Below, piece after piece: positions 21,458 through 32,256 of a DNA stretch of 64,000 nucleotides. Position 1 is the stretch's first letter, and every line of letters starts with the position of its first letter. Made by a program: the position numbers and the translations under genes. The notes beneath the pieces were generated by a model, which saw nothing but the letters and a program-made list of their open reading frames with translations, did not search any database and was not told the origin of the DNA. Source of the DNA: Cladorrhinum sp. PSN259 (lineage: Eukaryota > Ascomycota > Sordariomycetes > Sordariales > Podosporaceae); NCBI GenBank assembly GCA_033725935.1, contig MU867129.1, positions 1 through 64,000 of the forward strand, given 5' to 3'.

Positions 21458-22612
21458 AAATATTTGAATCTCATCACCTTGATTTTGGATATTGAACTCC
21501 TTCACGGTTAGTCACATTCGCTATCCAAAACTATAACCAGCAATTCGACTGACTTGCATTCCGTTGCCCTGTTACGCGTCGGGTATATCCAAAAGGCTGG
21601 GCAATTTATCCAAGGGCCAGGGGTTCCCCATACTTTTACCACGTTCTAGTCTAGGGATGCATCCAATTCGGGTATTTTGTATCTGCCGGCTAGAAATGGC
21701 CAAGTTCGCGGAGAAGGTGGAGATCAATCTATTTGACTTTTGCTTGAGGTTGTCAAAAAAGGGGGCGAAATCCCCGATTGGAGGAAATATTATTGTGAGG
21801 ATTTGTCTTGCTTCCGTCCGTTCAGAAGAATGACATTTCTTTTGGCCTTCTTGGAAAGTACCTATAACAATGCCCGGGCGAGTGCGTCATTGTGCTAAGC
21901 TGAGTAACCAACATGAAGATGCCGTCACATTCCATGAGAATTTTTAGGCCGAGCTTGAATAGTTTCTCTTTTTAGATAACATCATCTCAGTTTTGTGGCG
22001 CCTGCGACCGAGTCGTGCCTTATCAATCGAGCCATGTATAAAGTGGATTAGTGTGTGGATAATTGTCCATACAATTGTTCGGGTTTTATTTTATTTTCTT
22101 CCGGTTATGCCCGATAACGCTATAACTTAAACAAGAATCTCAGTTTTGTATTCGTTGAAGTCCTGGGACCACTCCATGTTGTTTTATTTGCAGAGTTGTC
22201 CAAAGAATGAAATGCCAGTATGATGTGATGCTATTTCTGGCGGTATTAGGAGCCCATATCGAGTATGAATTCTGGTACAGCTGGCGTGGCCTTCGATGTC
22301 TAATTATAGTAATACACAGGTGGATGGTGGAAAAAGTGGTTGTTGGTGGGAAAAGAATTTTTCTATATTCTGCTGACTGGAAGCATGGGCCATCACCTGG
22401 GACTACTGGCCATGTGGGGCATTCCCACACTAATTCGACAGCGTGTGTAAGGAACCAACAGGAGCCCGCAATGCAGTATCTAATAACATCGACATTGTTA
22501 GAACTACCCTCATCATAATGGCAAAGTTGAACCCAATTTGAATTTATCAACTAACGCCCCAACTTTCACACCATCAAGACCTGCTCGACGACCTATACCA
22601 AAACCCCAACCC

Positions 22613-22644
22613 GAACCTCCGAACCCCTGAACCCCTGAACCCCT
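22613..22644. repeat. 8-bp tandem repeat GAACCCCT
   Basis: Three perfect copies of GAACCCCT (22621-22644), preceded by a degenerate copy GAACCTCC. It lies just downstream of the 898-aa gene in a C-rich 3' flank. Confidence 0.85.
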
Positions 22645-22676
22645 ATTTCCACTTCCCCACCCACCCACTCCCTCAC

Positions 22677-25373
22677 CTAACAATCCCTCATCCCCAACCC
22701 AGGACTCAAAGCCTCAGGCGGCGCCTGAGTCCCCCAAACCCACTGCCTAACCATACTCACCCCATCCCCAGAATCCACATACCTAAACGCCGCACTCCAC
22801 TTCACACAAAACTTGCCACTCTCCCTCGCATCCCCAATAAACCCGTCAAAACCAAAATACACATCCTCAAGCTTCAGCCCACTGCACTTCCCCGGTCCAC
22901 TGATATCGTACGTCGCCTTGGCCCTTGCCTGGAGTTTTCTCTCTCGCGGACTGCCCTGCGGCATCGGCAACTCCACACCCGCCACGTATATCGTTCCCCT
23001 CGGAGACGGAGTCGGACCGCCCGATTTAGTATACGTCTGCCCCCCCGTCCAGTCGGGAGTTACGGTGTACTCCACCTTGGACAAGGTATAAGTGCAGATA
23101 GGATTCTGGGGATCAACGGTAAGCAGCAAGAAGGTAGAGAACTGCGTCCCCTCCGTCGCCAGCGTGAGGGAGATGGCTGTCGGATCCGCCTTCGTCAGAG
23201 CGATGCGGAACGAGGCAGCTTCGTGGTACTCGTTTGCCGGGACGGAGCCGGTTACTTGCGTCAGAGGAGAGGAGGCGGGCACCAAGAAGGACTGGTAGCT
23301 GCCGAAAGCGAAGGAACCGGAAACGCCGGCGTCGAGGGTCACTTGGCCGAACCGGGGCGAGTTTTTGATGTTTGGTCTGCCAGAGTCTACGGCGTGGATG
23401 TGGATACCGTACTGTTGACCCTTTTTTAGCGGTGGGGGGTTGGATTCTACTGTTATGGACAGGGTGGCTCGTGTTACGGTCGTGTAGGTGGACAAGGTGT
23501 TGAGTGTTGATTGCGCTTCGGAGCACAGGGTTTGGATGACGTTGGCCTTCCAGTTACTTTTGAGGGGGACGTTGAGCTTCAAGGCGTGACTGGTGGAAGT
23601 GGCTTCGTATTCTGGTGCCCAGCGGGTGTTTTCTGCATTGTAGATGCTGGGCTGGCCGCCGGAGTCCTCGCTGATCCAGATTGCAAGTTTGGCGCCAACG
23701 ACCAGACCGCTTGCTACGATTTCGGTGTCGCCTGGACGGAGAGGTTCGAGAACAGGTTGGGGAAGTCGGCCAACAAGAGGTATAACTTTGATAGGGTTGG
23801 ACTCCTTTTTGGTCACTCCGCAGCCTCGAACGAGTGCGCGGGCGACACTGTTTGGTTTGAGGTCCCGGAAGAGACGAATAACTTGGGATTTATCTCTGAC
23901 GGTAATCCAGCTGGAGTACATTGTTCCCTGCGAGTCTTGTATCTGTACCTCGCTGCCGACATACCCGTTGCCGAGGACCAGAATCCGACTGCACGAGTAA
24001 ACAGTGTCGGGGTAGAGCTTTGGGGGTGGGGCAATTGCACCCTTCTCCGAGACATCAAGCGGCAGTCGATGTCCGTAGAACTCGCTGTAGTATTTCGCTT
24101 CCACTCTCTTTTGGCACTCTGAGTCTGTCGAATCCAAGGCCATCTGAAAGTCCAATGACACTGGCCCTCGGGGGTCAGGCTGAGTCCATTCCGCTGGAAT
24201 CTCCAAGGTGATCTCGCCTGCCTCCGTCACTGGCCACCAAAAGGCATCATCAAGCTGGTCCCCAACATATCGCTCAACGCGCAAAAGCTCCGGCGTGAAG
24301 AATAATTGGTAGAGGTTGATAGTCAGCGAGGTAGTGCCGGTACAAAAGCGCTCCAGCGTTGGGGTTGCGATGGACAGAGGGAACGACGAATCCATATCCT
24401 TTATATCCACGCCGACGGGCTCAGACTTGAGGTCACACCGTGGAAACGACTGATATGCCTCAAATCGACCTGGCTTCGTCCACAGATCAACATTCTCGCA
24501 GGCGGGTGTTAGAGTGTATGCTCGCTGTGTCGGGTCTGAGTTGTGAAAGGTGCCTTGCCGCCAACACTCTGGAGCATTGAAGCTGATGGTGGCGCCGTTG
24601 AGCATGTTGTCTAAGTGGACGCTGTTCATGCAAAGGGCTGGTAGGTTATATTTAATTTGGTCCAAGGGGTTCGTGTAAGGTGGGCTCTTGTCAATGATGG
24701 AAGGCGGGTCAAGGTGCCGGCCGTCTTGCCTTTTGGTCGTCTGCCAGATGTCCAACGTCGAGCCTCCCGTATAGGTGATGCCATCTTTGAGGTGATAGTA
24801 TCCTGTCGTGCTGCTCTTGATGATCTCGTCGAGAACGAGTTGGCCTTGAGGTTTGAGGTAGGCACGGATGCGGGCTCCGGGGACGAGGTCTGCAAGGCCG
24901 ATTCCATCAGCACAGGTATGCATTGGGATGGTGACGGATGGCATGGGAAGCGGCGTGGGCTCAGGAAGAACCTGGTAGTTGAAGCCGTTGGATTTGTGAC
25001 TGCATGTTTCCGGCCCGCCACCAGTTTTGCACTGGTGGACGAAGATGTACTCTCCAACCTGGGGGGAATTAATAAAAGGGATGCTCTGTTGGCCAGCCGA
25101 GTGACTAGTCCAGTCATATCGGCTTAGTCCTCCAGATACAGACCCAGTGATGTATACGGTGTGATTGCGGAGCGCACCTGTAATAAGGAGCTCAGGAGCG
25201 ATGTTGTAGATTGGGGGAATGGGCAAAGGTGCCCCGGGAAGGATCGACATGATGTCCCGGAGAGAAGTTGCTTTGATAAGACGGGAGAGAACATGGGCCG
25301 AAAAAGTCAACAAGTTGGGATCTCTGTAGGTTTTTATGCTCTCCAGTTTAACAGTCTGGTTCTGGCCGTTCAT
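22677..25373 (-). CDS. Large modular beta-rich protein of unknown function
   Basis: Intronless, 898 aa, no signal peptide. Several repeated units look like Ig-like beta-sandwiches: each has a Cys-containing first strand, then GA/GSEV or GARIR and a short polar hairpin (CADGIGLADLVPGARIRAYL; CSRILVLGNGYVGSEVQI; TEIVASGLVVGAKLAIWI), ending in a LC/GC strand (ANVIQTLC, ARALVRGC). Three units are fairly clear between about residues 150-260 and 460-650. The C-terminal third (after SITVESNPPPLKKG) is a different domain and ends in an aromatic, Gly-rich segment with a final Cys. Similar repeat styles occur in bacterial surface and secreted proteins, so transfer is possible, but that is inference. 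An alternative start at residue 42 (MSILPGAP) would still leave no signal peptide. I do not know the family. Confidence 0.82.
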   Translation of the reverse strand: MNGQNQTVKLESIKTYRDPNLLTFSAHVLSRLIKATSLRDIMSILPGAPLPIPPIYNIAPELLITGALRNHTVYITGSVSGGLSRYDWTSHSAGQQSIPFINSPQVGEYIFVHQCKTGGGPETCSHKSNGFNYQVLPEPTPLPMPSVTIPMHTCADGIGLADLVPGARIRAYLKPQGQLVLDEIIKSSTTGYYHLKDGITYTGGSTLDIWQTTKRQDGRHLDPPSIIDKSPPYTNPLDQIKYNLPALCMNSVHLDNMLNGATISFNAPECWRQGTFHNSDPTQRAYTLTPACENVDLWTKPGRFEAYQSFPRCDLKSEPVGVDIKDMDSSFPLSIATPTLERFCTGTTSLTINLYQLFFTPELLRVERYVGDQLDDAFWWPVTEAGEITLEIPAEWTQPDPRGPVSLDFQMALDSTDSECQKRVEAKYYSEFYGHRLPLDVSEKGAIAPPPKLYPDTVYSCSRILVLGNGYVGSEVQIQDSQGTMYSSWITVRDKSQVIRLFRDLKPNSVARALVRGCGVTKKESNPIKVIPLVGRLPQPVLEPLRPGDTEIVASGLVVGAKLAIWISEDSGGQPSIYNAENTRWAPEYEATSTSHALKLNVPLKSNWKANVIQTLCSEAQSTLNTLSTYTTVTRATLSITVESNPPPLKKGQQYGIHIHAVDSGRPNIKNSPRFGQVTLDAGVSGSFAFGSYQSFLVPASSPLTQVTGSVPANEYHEAASFRIALTKADPTAISLTLATEGTQFSTFLLLTVDPQNPICTYTLSKVEYTVTPDWTGGQTYTKSGGPTPSPRGTIYVAGVELPMPQGSPRERKLQARAKATYDISGPGKCSGLKLEDVYFGFDGFIGDARESGKFCVKWSAAFRYVDSGDGVSMVRQWVWGTQAPPEALSPGLGMRDC

Positions 25374-26237
25374 CCCCTAGAGAGCATTGTGAAGGTCACC
25401 AAGACGGCACAGGCAGACTGAGGCTTAATCCGATGCCAAGATCATTCCAAGAGTGCATTGTTCAGCTTCTAAGCTCATTAATTGGATACAAGCCTCAGCC
25501 CTATGCCTCGCCGCTAACACAAGCAAAGACAAGCACTGACAAGATCTCTTGGCGCAATGTCCGATCAACCAACCAGGTGCCATGGTTGAGCTCCAAAATG
25601 ACTGCGTTTCTGAGGCTGTGGCTCCCCTTTATCACACGGCCTGTTTTGACGACAACGCGACATGTAAATGTGCGAAACCTCATGCCTTATCGCGTCGGAA
25701 TTGTTTCCATAATAGGAAAGGAAAGAGATTCAGGTCGGAACTTGAAACTTTTAGTCATTAACGTAAACGGCTACCTAATTAGTTTGTGATTTGACTAACA
25801 GTCACGCGGCCTGGAAATGGTGGCTGGGGATTCCCAATAGTGCTTGACGACCAACAACAGAATCGGGCTTGTCCGTGTTGCTTCAGAATCCTTATTGTGG
25901 TTACTGGAGTTGTCGTCCAGGTCTATGTCGTTCGTTGTTGGCGTGTTGTCCCAGGGGACTAGAACCGTCTCGGTTATTGTGTCAAGTCGTGATATTTGCA
26001 GTTTGAATTCTGTGATATGAACAGGAAGCAGCATGCTGTAGGATGAGCTTGCTCTTCTAATTATGCCGTTTGTATTTCAGTAGTGGCATGGTGGGGAGCA
26101 AATGGTGTGGCTGGTAAGTCAGAAGTGATTGAACTCGCCCAGCACAAATTGTGCTAGCATCTGCTTTGCTATCATCTAGAATGGTGAGTTGACCGTCATA
26201 ACGACTGAGTTTCCAAGAGTTTCTCTTCCGGATGTCC
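25374..26237. other. Intergenic region
   Basis: 864 bp between the 5' end of the large modular gene and the 3' end of the MFS gene. Two short ORFs (118 and 79 codons) show no motifs. Confidence 0.5.
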
Positions 26238-27984
26238 CTAGTATACGTAGATAAAGTCTTCGTTCTTGATGTCGGTCATGTCTTGCAGTGCGTTATCATC
26301 TTCCAACATCTTACGGGTGTTGCCATTTGCCAACCCCTCCTCAATCTCACTTCCCTTGCCAATTTCGATTTGGTTCTTGGCAAGCATCGATTCGTCCACC
26401 AACACCGCATTCTTGCCCAGTTCCTCTCTTCGCTTGGCGTGTCGGCGGTTTAAGAACATGAGATAGAAAGGAATGAGTCTAGAGCGGCTGATGTCAGCGA
26501 AATCCGCGTTACCAAAAGAGAAAGACTCACACAGAGAGGCCCCCAACCAACGCAAACATTATGAGATTCGAAATCAACCCAGGTCGATACAGCGGAGCTT
26601 GATCTGGTGAGTACAAAAGAGGCCCAATGACATTGCCAGTACACATGCCAATGAAGACCATGGCAGATGTGCACTTTTTCTTGGTGTCGCCGCCAGTGTT
26701 CTGAGCTTGCCACGCATAGATAAGGGGTGTGATGGCTGCCATGCAAGACACCAGGTAGTATCCAAACAGCAACACTCCTTTGTGCCGTCGAGGTACCGTG
26801 AGCATGATGATAGTTCCGACAATCGGGAGGCAACTGACCCCCGCAATAGTCAACCCCTTATGCTGAAAACGTGTAGCAACCCATCCAGAACCGATGATGA
26901 CACAAAACTGAATGACGCCGAACGGGATGTTGAACAAGATGGCCTGGAAGTTTGTATACCCGAATGATTTGACAATCAGACTGCCAAACGTTCCTATGCC
27001 TCCACTCGCAATACTGTGAGTCCATGTCAGCGACCCAGACACTCTGAATGAAGAAGCTCTGGAAGAAACTTACGAGATGGCAACGATAATCACAAACCAG
27101 CACCAAGTTTTTAGATCCAACAAACTCTCCCAAACATGGTCCCACCGCCATTCCCTAGAGGCCACGCCCATTTGATTCGCCCTCAACCTCTCAACAGCAA
27201 TCACCTTTTCCCGCTCCGTCAGATATTTTGCCTCCATGGGTGAATCAGGCATCAACCACAATACCACTCCAGAGTATATAACGGTCAACAGACCACAAAA
27301 TAAGAAAACGATCTGATACTTGAACATGACCGTGGTCTCAATATGCCCCAACCCATAAGTAAACAGACTGCCGACAATGGCTGTGACCCCATTCATAGCG
27401 TTCCAGTAGCTAGTCCTCAGTGTCTGTTCTCCTCGTCGCCACCACATCTGTGTTACGGCAATGCAGCTGGGGGCAATCATTGCCTCAAAGGAGCCCAGCA
27501 TGAACCGAAGCCCAAGCAGCGAACGGAAGGTTGTGCAGGAAGACATGATTGCTTGGGATGTACCCCACAAGAAAATAGCAGACGCAATGACTTTTCCGTT
27601 AGGGAACTTGACGAGGATGAACGCTGCCAAAGGTTGCATGACCAGCTGAGCGAGGTAGAGTACGGATCCCAGCCATGAGTATTGCTTGCCAACCAGTTTG
27701 GCGTCTGTGGTAATACCGAAGATGGAGACATAGCTGAGAGAGCTCTTGTCCAGTTGCTGGAAGAAGTACGCGCCCAGAAGAAGGGGAAGGATACGAAAGT
27801 CGATGCGTCGAAGGACTTGTTGCTCTTCCTGGTACGTGAATGATGTGTTGCCTTCGGCAGCGTGGGTGGAAAGAAATGCGGTGGCTTTGTCTCGATGTTC
27901 GGACTTGTTCGGGGCCGAAGAAGGGGGCGGGGCGACGGTGATCTCGTCTCCTCCGGCAGTGGAGGGTTCTTTGGGAGCAGCCAT
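26238..27984 (-). CDS. MFS permease, Dal5/anion:cation symporter type
   Basis: Exons 27984-27074, 27013-26531 and 26478-26238 give 544 aa; introns are 60 nt (GTAAGT) and 52 nt (GTGAGT), both phase 2. Twelve membrane helices are readable. Family signatures are FRILPLLLGAYFFQQLDKSSLSY, the first-half loop LVKFPNGKVIASAIFLWG, LLGLRFMLGSFEAMIAPS and WWRRGEQTLRTSYWNAMNG, as in the allantoate/Dal5 and Tna1 group that imports organic anions, vitamins or sugar acids with protons. The tail is acidic. ATG 27984 has good context (ATCATGG); an in-frame ATG 14 codons earlier is possible. It is divergent from the Gfo/Idh/MocA oxidoreductase across 642 bp, suggesting co-regulation. Confidence 0.93.
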
Positions 27985-28626
27985 GATTATGCTCGGACAA
28001 CGATCGTAGACCTGTGTTGTTGACACCGAGACCGCGGACGTGGAGTCGATCAGGTGTCAGTGTTAAAGAGGGGGTCCAGGCTGGCCATGGCTGTCATTTA
28101 CACCAATATCAGTCCCTCCTTTCAGGATGCATATCGGCAGCAGATGGTGCCAAGCCTTCGGACACATGGCTGTCATCTCTAGGGTGTCATTTGATAGGAA
28201 ATTGTTCAACATGGTTGCATGTCTGCCGTCTATTGCCGGGATCGCGTGCATGTCGGTCGAGAAGATGATTCGGTAATGGATTCAGCCTGAAAGGAGGCAG
28301 CGACATAGGATGGGGTGCAATGCTGTGAGGTAGTAGAATCAAGCTTCCAGAAAAATGGGCGAATAGCGGGACGAGAGAATCGGATCAAAAAACGTGTGTT
28401 GGTCACCGAAGTGGGGGAGGGATATCTTCCAGGTTTGTGGCCCGTACCTGCCATCTTCAGCCTATTGTTCGGTCATTGGGAGATCTGTGGCCGAGAGTTG
28501 GGTTATTGGGGAAAGAACGTCGGATTTTCGATCTTCAAATCTTGTGATAACTTCCCCAGGCTATGAATGGTGTGCATCCCATATCTGGAATATCACCATC
28601 TTTCTCTTTCGCAACTACCTGTTTCC
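27985..28626. promoter_or_regulatory. Shared divergent promoter region (MFS / oxidoreductase)
   Basis: 642 bp between two divergent start codons. No TATA box is clear. Its size allows a bidirectional promoter. The call rests on gene orientation alone. Confidence 0.45.
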
Positions 28627-29934
28627 ATGGCTGACTCTAAGGCCAAGAAGAAATACGCCCTCGTCGGCACTGGCGGCCGATCCTACTTCTTCTACTCGGC
28701 AATCGCAACAACATACTCGTCCACTTCCTGTATCGTCGCGTTCTGTGACACCAACCAAACCCGCCTCGACTATGCCAACTCTCGTCTCACGGCCCTCGGA
28801 CACCCTGCCGTCCCAACCTTTCTCGCAGCAGACTTCGACTCCATGATTGCAACCACCCAACCAGACGAAGTGATTGTAACAACCATCGACCGCACCCACC
28901 ACATATACATCATCCGTTCCCTCGAGCTCGGCCGCAATGTCATCACCGAGAAGCCCATGACTATTGACGCCCCTCGTTGCCAGCAAATCATCGATGCAGT
29001 CAATCGCCACAACAACTCCGTCCGCGTCACGTTCAACTACCGCTATGCTCCACACAATACCAAGATCTTCGAACTGATCCAATCCGGTGCAATCGGCAAA
29101 GTCACGTCGGTCCATTTCGAATGGATGCTCAACACGTCCCACGGAGCGGATTACTTCCGTAGGTGGCATCGCGACAAGAAGAATAGTGGGGGATTGCTTG
29201 TGCATAAATCCACTCATCATTTCGATTTGGTCAATTTCTGGTTGCAAACTCGCCCGGTATCTGTCTACGCACAAGGAGATCTCAAATTCTACGGAAAGGA
29301 GAACGCTGAGAGCAGGGGCATAACAAAGTTTTACAATCGTGTCCGAGGTAACGAGGAGGGCGCAGCCAAGGGTGATCCCTTTGCATTGGATTGTAGCAAG
29401 GTGGAAACACTCAAGTCGCTTTACCTGGATGCTGAGCACGAGGATGGATATTACCGAGACCAAAGCGTCTTTGGGGATGGGATCAGTATCGAGGATACAA
29501 TGAACCTCTTGGTGCGGTACAGGAATGGGGCTGTTATGACGTATTCCTTGACCGCTTATTCTCCTTGGGAAGGGCTGAGGGTCAACTTCAATGGAACGGG
29601 AGGAAGGTTGGAGATGGAAGTTGTGGAAAACAGTTATGTCAACTCTGGAGGGGATCAGTCATTGGAAGGGTGCTTAGAAAGGAGGTCGATATTGTTGAGG
29701 CCGCTCTTTGAGGAGCCAAGGGAAGTTGAGATTGAGGATAGCAAGGGAGCACATGGCGGTGGAGATAATGTGCTGTTGCAGGATCTGTTCGGGGAGCCGG
29801 TGTCTGATGAGTACATGCGAGCTGCAAGTCACATTGACGGTGCTGCATCTATACTTACGGGCATTGCAGCCAACAAGTCAATTGCTACGGGACAGGTGGT
29901 GTATGTGGATGATATCTTGAAGGTTCCTGGTTAA
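28627..29934 (+). CDS. Gfo/Idh/MocA-family NAD(P)-dependent oxidoreductase
   Basis: Single exon, 435 aa from ATG 28627 (CCATGG context), chosen over an in-frame ATG 20 codons upstream because the Rossmann fold begins here. KKYALVGTGGRSYFF (residues 8-22) is the dinucleotide-binding loop, DRTHHIYIIRSLELG follows, and EKP (108-110) is the family catalytic Lys motif. GGLLVHKSTHHFDLVNFW carries the conserved His pair of the second domain. There is no signal peptide, so it is cytosolic. Family members oxidise or reduce sugars, inositols and sugar acids. With the adjacent permease and GH26 mannanase, a role in using a carbohydrate derivative is plausible but not shown. Confidence 0.93.
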   Translation: MADSKAKKKYALVGTGGRSYFFYSAIATTYSSTSCIVAFCDTNQTRLDYANSRLTALGHPAVPTFLAADFDSMIATTQPDEVIVTTIDRTHHIYIIRSLELGRNVITEKPMTIDAPRCQQIIDAVNRHNNSVRVTFNYRYAPHNTKIFELIQSGAIGKVTSVHFEWMLNTSHGADYFRRWHRDKKNSGGLLVHKSTHHFDLVNFWLQTRPVSVYAQGDLKFYGKENAESRGITKFYNRVRGNEEGAAKGDPFALDCSKVETLKSLYLDAEHEDGYYRDQSVFGDGISIEDTMNLLVRYRNGAVMTYSLTAYSPWEGLRVNFNGTGGRLEMEVVENSYVNSGGDQSLEGCLERRSILLRPLFEEPREVEIEDSKGAHGGGDNVLLQDLFGEPVSDEYMRAASHIDGAASILTGIAANKSIATGQVVYVDDILKVPG

Positions 29935-30020
29935 GATGCGGATCATTTAGGATGAGATCAGAGGACTCTTATTGGGTGCTAGCTTGAGCTACCAGTTGCT
30001 TTTGTCCCTCCTCAGAAGAC

Positions 30021-31493
30021 CTAGTTCCTCCATCCCTGAATCTCATCCAATGTGAGAACATAATCACTGTTGTAGATGGTGTTCAAGTTCTGGACGCTGT
30101 TCCACTCAGCATTGTTGATGAACGTATCACTCCAAACCGCGAACCAAAGCCAGTGAGCCTCATAGGCCTGGAGAAGATCCGGCAAGGGGGCGGCTCCGAC
30201 CTCGGCAGCAGCAATCATCTTCTTATCCTTTCCAAGCTCAATGAGCTCGTTGTACTGTGTCGACATGGGCTTTTTATTCAAGTTAGCATCAGGCCTTCCT
30301 TTGCGATTCTGGAATGGAATAAAACTTACCCCATTGCCCTGAGCATAAACATCAGCGCTCAAGATATCAACAGTGTCATCACCAGGGTACCACTGCGGCA
30401 GGAGAGAATTCCAAACCCAAATCAGGTTATCCAGCCCATGGTGCACCGCCAACCGCTGATGAAGCAAATTCCACAACTTCTTGGCCGGCTCGGGTCCCTT
30501 GGCTCCCCACCAGAACCATCCGCCCTCGGCCTCGTGGAGTACCCTCCAGAGCACGGGGGCACCAATGGCCTGCAGTCTCTTCAGTTGAACGGCAATGGCG
30601 TCGATATCGCGAATCAACAAAGTATAGTTGGCATTGGTGGTGTCCCGCAGCGCAAGCTCGACGTCAAAGTCGGTCGCGCGGGTGTAGAAGCCGGACCACC
30701 ACTTGTTCTCCTCCGTGTCGTACAGACCTGCGGGGGCGTTCCAGTGCCAGGAGATGGAAACAATGCCGCCGCGGTTGTGGTGTGTGATTGCTTCGTCTAC
30801 TGCGTATCCGACCGTTCCGCGCTCGACGCGGGAGGGGGAGTAGTCCATCAGGTCGACTGCCAGGAGCGCGGGCGTCTTGCCTGTTTGTTGTTGGACGTAG
30901 TCTGCCCAGGTGAGGTCTTGTTGTCCGGAGAGAATCTTTTTCCCGTAGATTGAGCGGAGGTAGCTGTAGAGCTTTTGCGTGACGGCCGAGGAGGAAGGAC
31001 CAACGAGGGAGGTGTTAATGTTGTGCGCCGGGCGGGCGGCTGAAGGCGTCAAGGTGATGGAGTCGATGAGGTACCATCCCCAGTTACTGACGATGGTGAT
31101 TGTGTTGTTCCCTGGGCTGAGGAGGACTTGTCCTGCCGCGATCGAGTTGAACCCGTCGCTGGCGGCGAAGTAGACCTCTGAGCTGGCGCCGTTGTTGAGG
31201 ACTACGGAAGTGCGCTTGTCGCCGTAGATGGCTGCGGCGCGGATGCTGAGGTCAAAGAGCTTGGTGGCGTCGCTGGTGATGGTGAAGGTCAACTTGTCGT
31301 TTCCCTCGTCGAAGCCTGTCACGTAGCCGGAGCCCGTGTAGCCTGGCACGGCTTTGTCAACGACGGTTCCCGAGAGGGTGGCGTCTTCGGCTTCGTAGGT
31401 CCTGGGACCGTCACGAGGCTTGCATGGCTTGGAGTGAGCGCCAATGATGCCAAAGGCGAGGGCGTAGAGCCCTAGGTCGAGCAGGCGGACCAT
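30021..31493 (-). CDS. Secreted CBM35-GH26 endo-beta-1,4-mannanase
   Basis: Exons 31493-30330 and 30269-30021 give 470 aa. The 60-nt intron (30329-30270) has GTAAGT, a GCTAAC branch site and AAAAAG. Because it is a multiple of three without a stop, the unspliced frame also reads through, adding 20 residues inside the barrel. A signal peptide (MVRLLDLGLYALAFGIIGAHS) is followed by a CBM35 module (about 33-150, YEAEDATLSG ... WYLIDSITLTP) and the GH26 barrel: GQQDLTWADYV, SISWHWNAP, acid/base in VLWRVLHEAEGG (E321), nucleophile in IAAAEVGAAP (E411). The same architecture is known from Podospora mannanase PaMan26A. It acts outside the cell on mannan or glucomannan. It converges with the oxidoreductase, with 86 bp between stops. 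Confidence 0.94.
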   Translation of the reverse strand: MVRLLDLGLYALAFGIIGAHSKPCKPRDGPRTYEAEDATLSGTVVDKAVPGYTGSGYVTGFDEGNDKLTFTITSDATKLFDLSIRAAAIYGDKRTSVVLNNGASSEVYFAASDGFNSIAAGQVLLSPGNNTITIVSNWGWYLIDSITLTPSAARPAHNINTSLVGPSSSAVTQKLYSYLRSIYGKKILSGQQDLTWADYVQQQTGKTPALLAVDLMDYSPSRVERGTVGYAVDEAITHHNRGGIVSISWHWNAPAGLYDTEENKWWSGFYTRATDFDVELALRDTTNANYTLLIRDIDAIAVQLKRLQAIGAPVLWRVLHEAEGGWFWWGAKGPEPAKKLWNLLHQRLAVHHGLDNLIWVWNSLLPQWYPGDDTVDILSADVYAQGNGVSFIPFQNRKGRPDANLNKKPMSTQYNELIELGKDKKMIAAAEVGAAPLPDLLQAYEAHWLWFAVWSDTFINNAEWNSVQNLNTIYNSDYVLTLDEIQGWRN

Positions 31494-32256
31494 CTTGTTC
31501 CCTCTGGGAGTTGAACTTGGATTGAGAGGTCCACGTGGAGGTTGAAGCGTGAACCATTCTCGAAAGCGAAGATATCAAATCTTTATTATACTAGAGGAAA
31601 TCATCGGTTTCCTGTGAGGATTGCAAGCACACGCAATTGTGGAGACTGAATGGTAATGTCGGAGGTGGAGCCTCCGTTGACGGGCGACAAGGGGTCAGGC
31701 CCCAGGGGGTGCTACGGATAAATCACACTCCAACATGAGCTAGATAGGCGAGCTCGGAGTGAGGTACTACTTTGTATGCCACATTGGAATAATATCTCTC
31801 CGGCGGATGGTGTGATCGCGGGCAACTGACAGCGGTGTGTAACCAGGTTATTGGATATCGTCAATCTTGGCGCGGGAACTTGGGGCCGCTCTGGATGATG
31901 ATCCGATATTCCGATATAGAAAATTCCTGGTCCCTTGCTCACGTCAACACGGGCATATGCCTACTTAATCTAGCTAGCACGTGGTTTAACAAAATCACTT
32001 GTGCAGAATTACCTCAGTCAATGGTATCTGTGTGCCGTAACTAATACCAGGAACATCTTTGCAGTATATTTAAGCCCCTTTAACTTCTCTCTTTAGACCA
32101 CCGTGGGCAGAACAAGGTAGCTGTAAGAGGTTGTTAAATGGGCATCTAAACGAGTAAAATACAGTTTTTTAATTTTTTTTTTTTTTTTCAGCACGATCGA
32201 CAGGATTTCCCTGCTGCTTCTGCACAAGTCACATAGTTCTTGAAACCGCAAACATC
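31494..32256. other. Intergenic region with poly-T tract
   Basis: 763 bp. It contains a 16-nt T run at about 32173-32188 near the 3' end of the next minus-strand gene. No gene seen. Confidence 0.5.

Larger units (their letters stand above)
21366..22676. other. Intergenic region upstream of GH30 gene
   Basis: 1.3 kb with no supported gene. It includes the GH30 TATA element near its left end and an AT-rich middle (21920-22140). A 136-codon minus frame at 22140-22550 lacks motifs. Confidence 0.5.

Noticed and set aside
23511..24122. 203-codon plus-strand ORF
   Set aside because: Lies fully inside the 898-aa gene on the opposite strand, without any motif.
30153..30953. 266-codon plus-strand ORF
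   Set aside because: Antisense of the GH26 mannanase.
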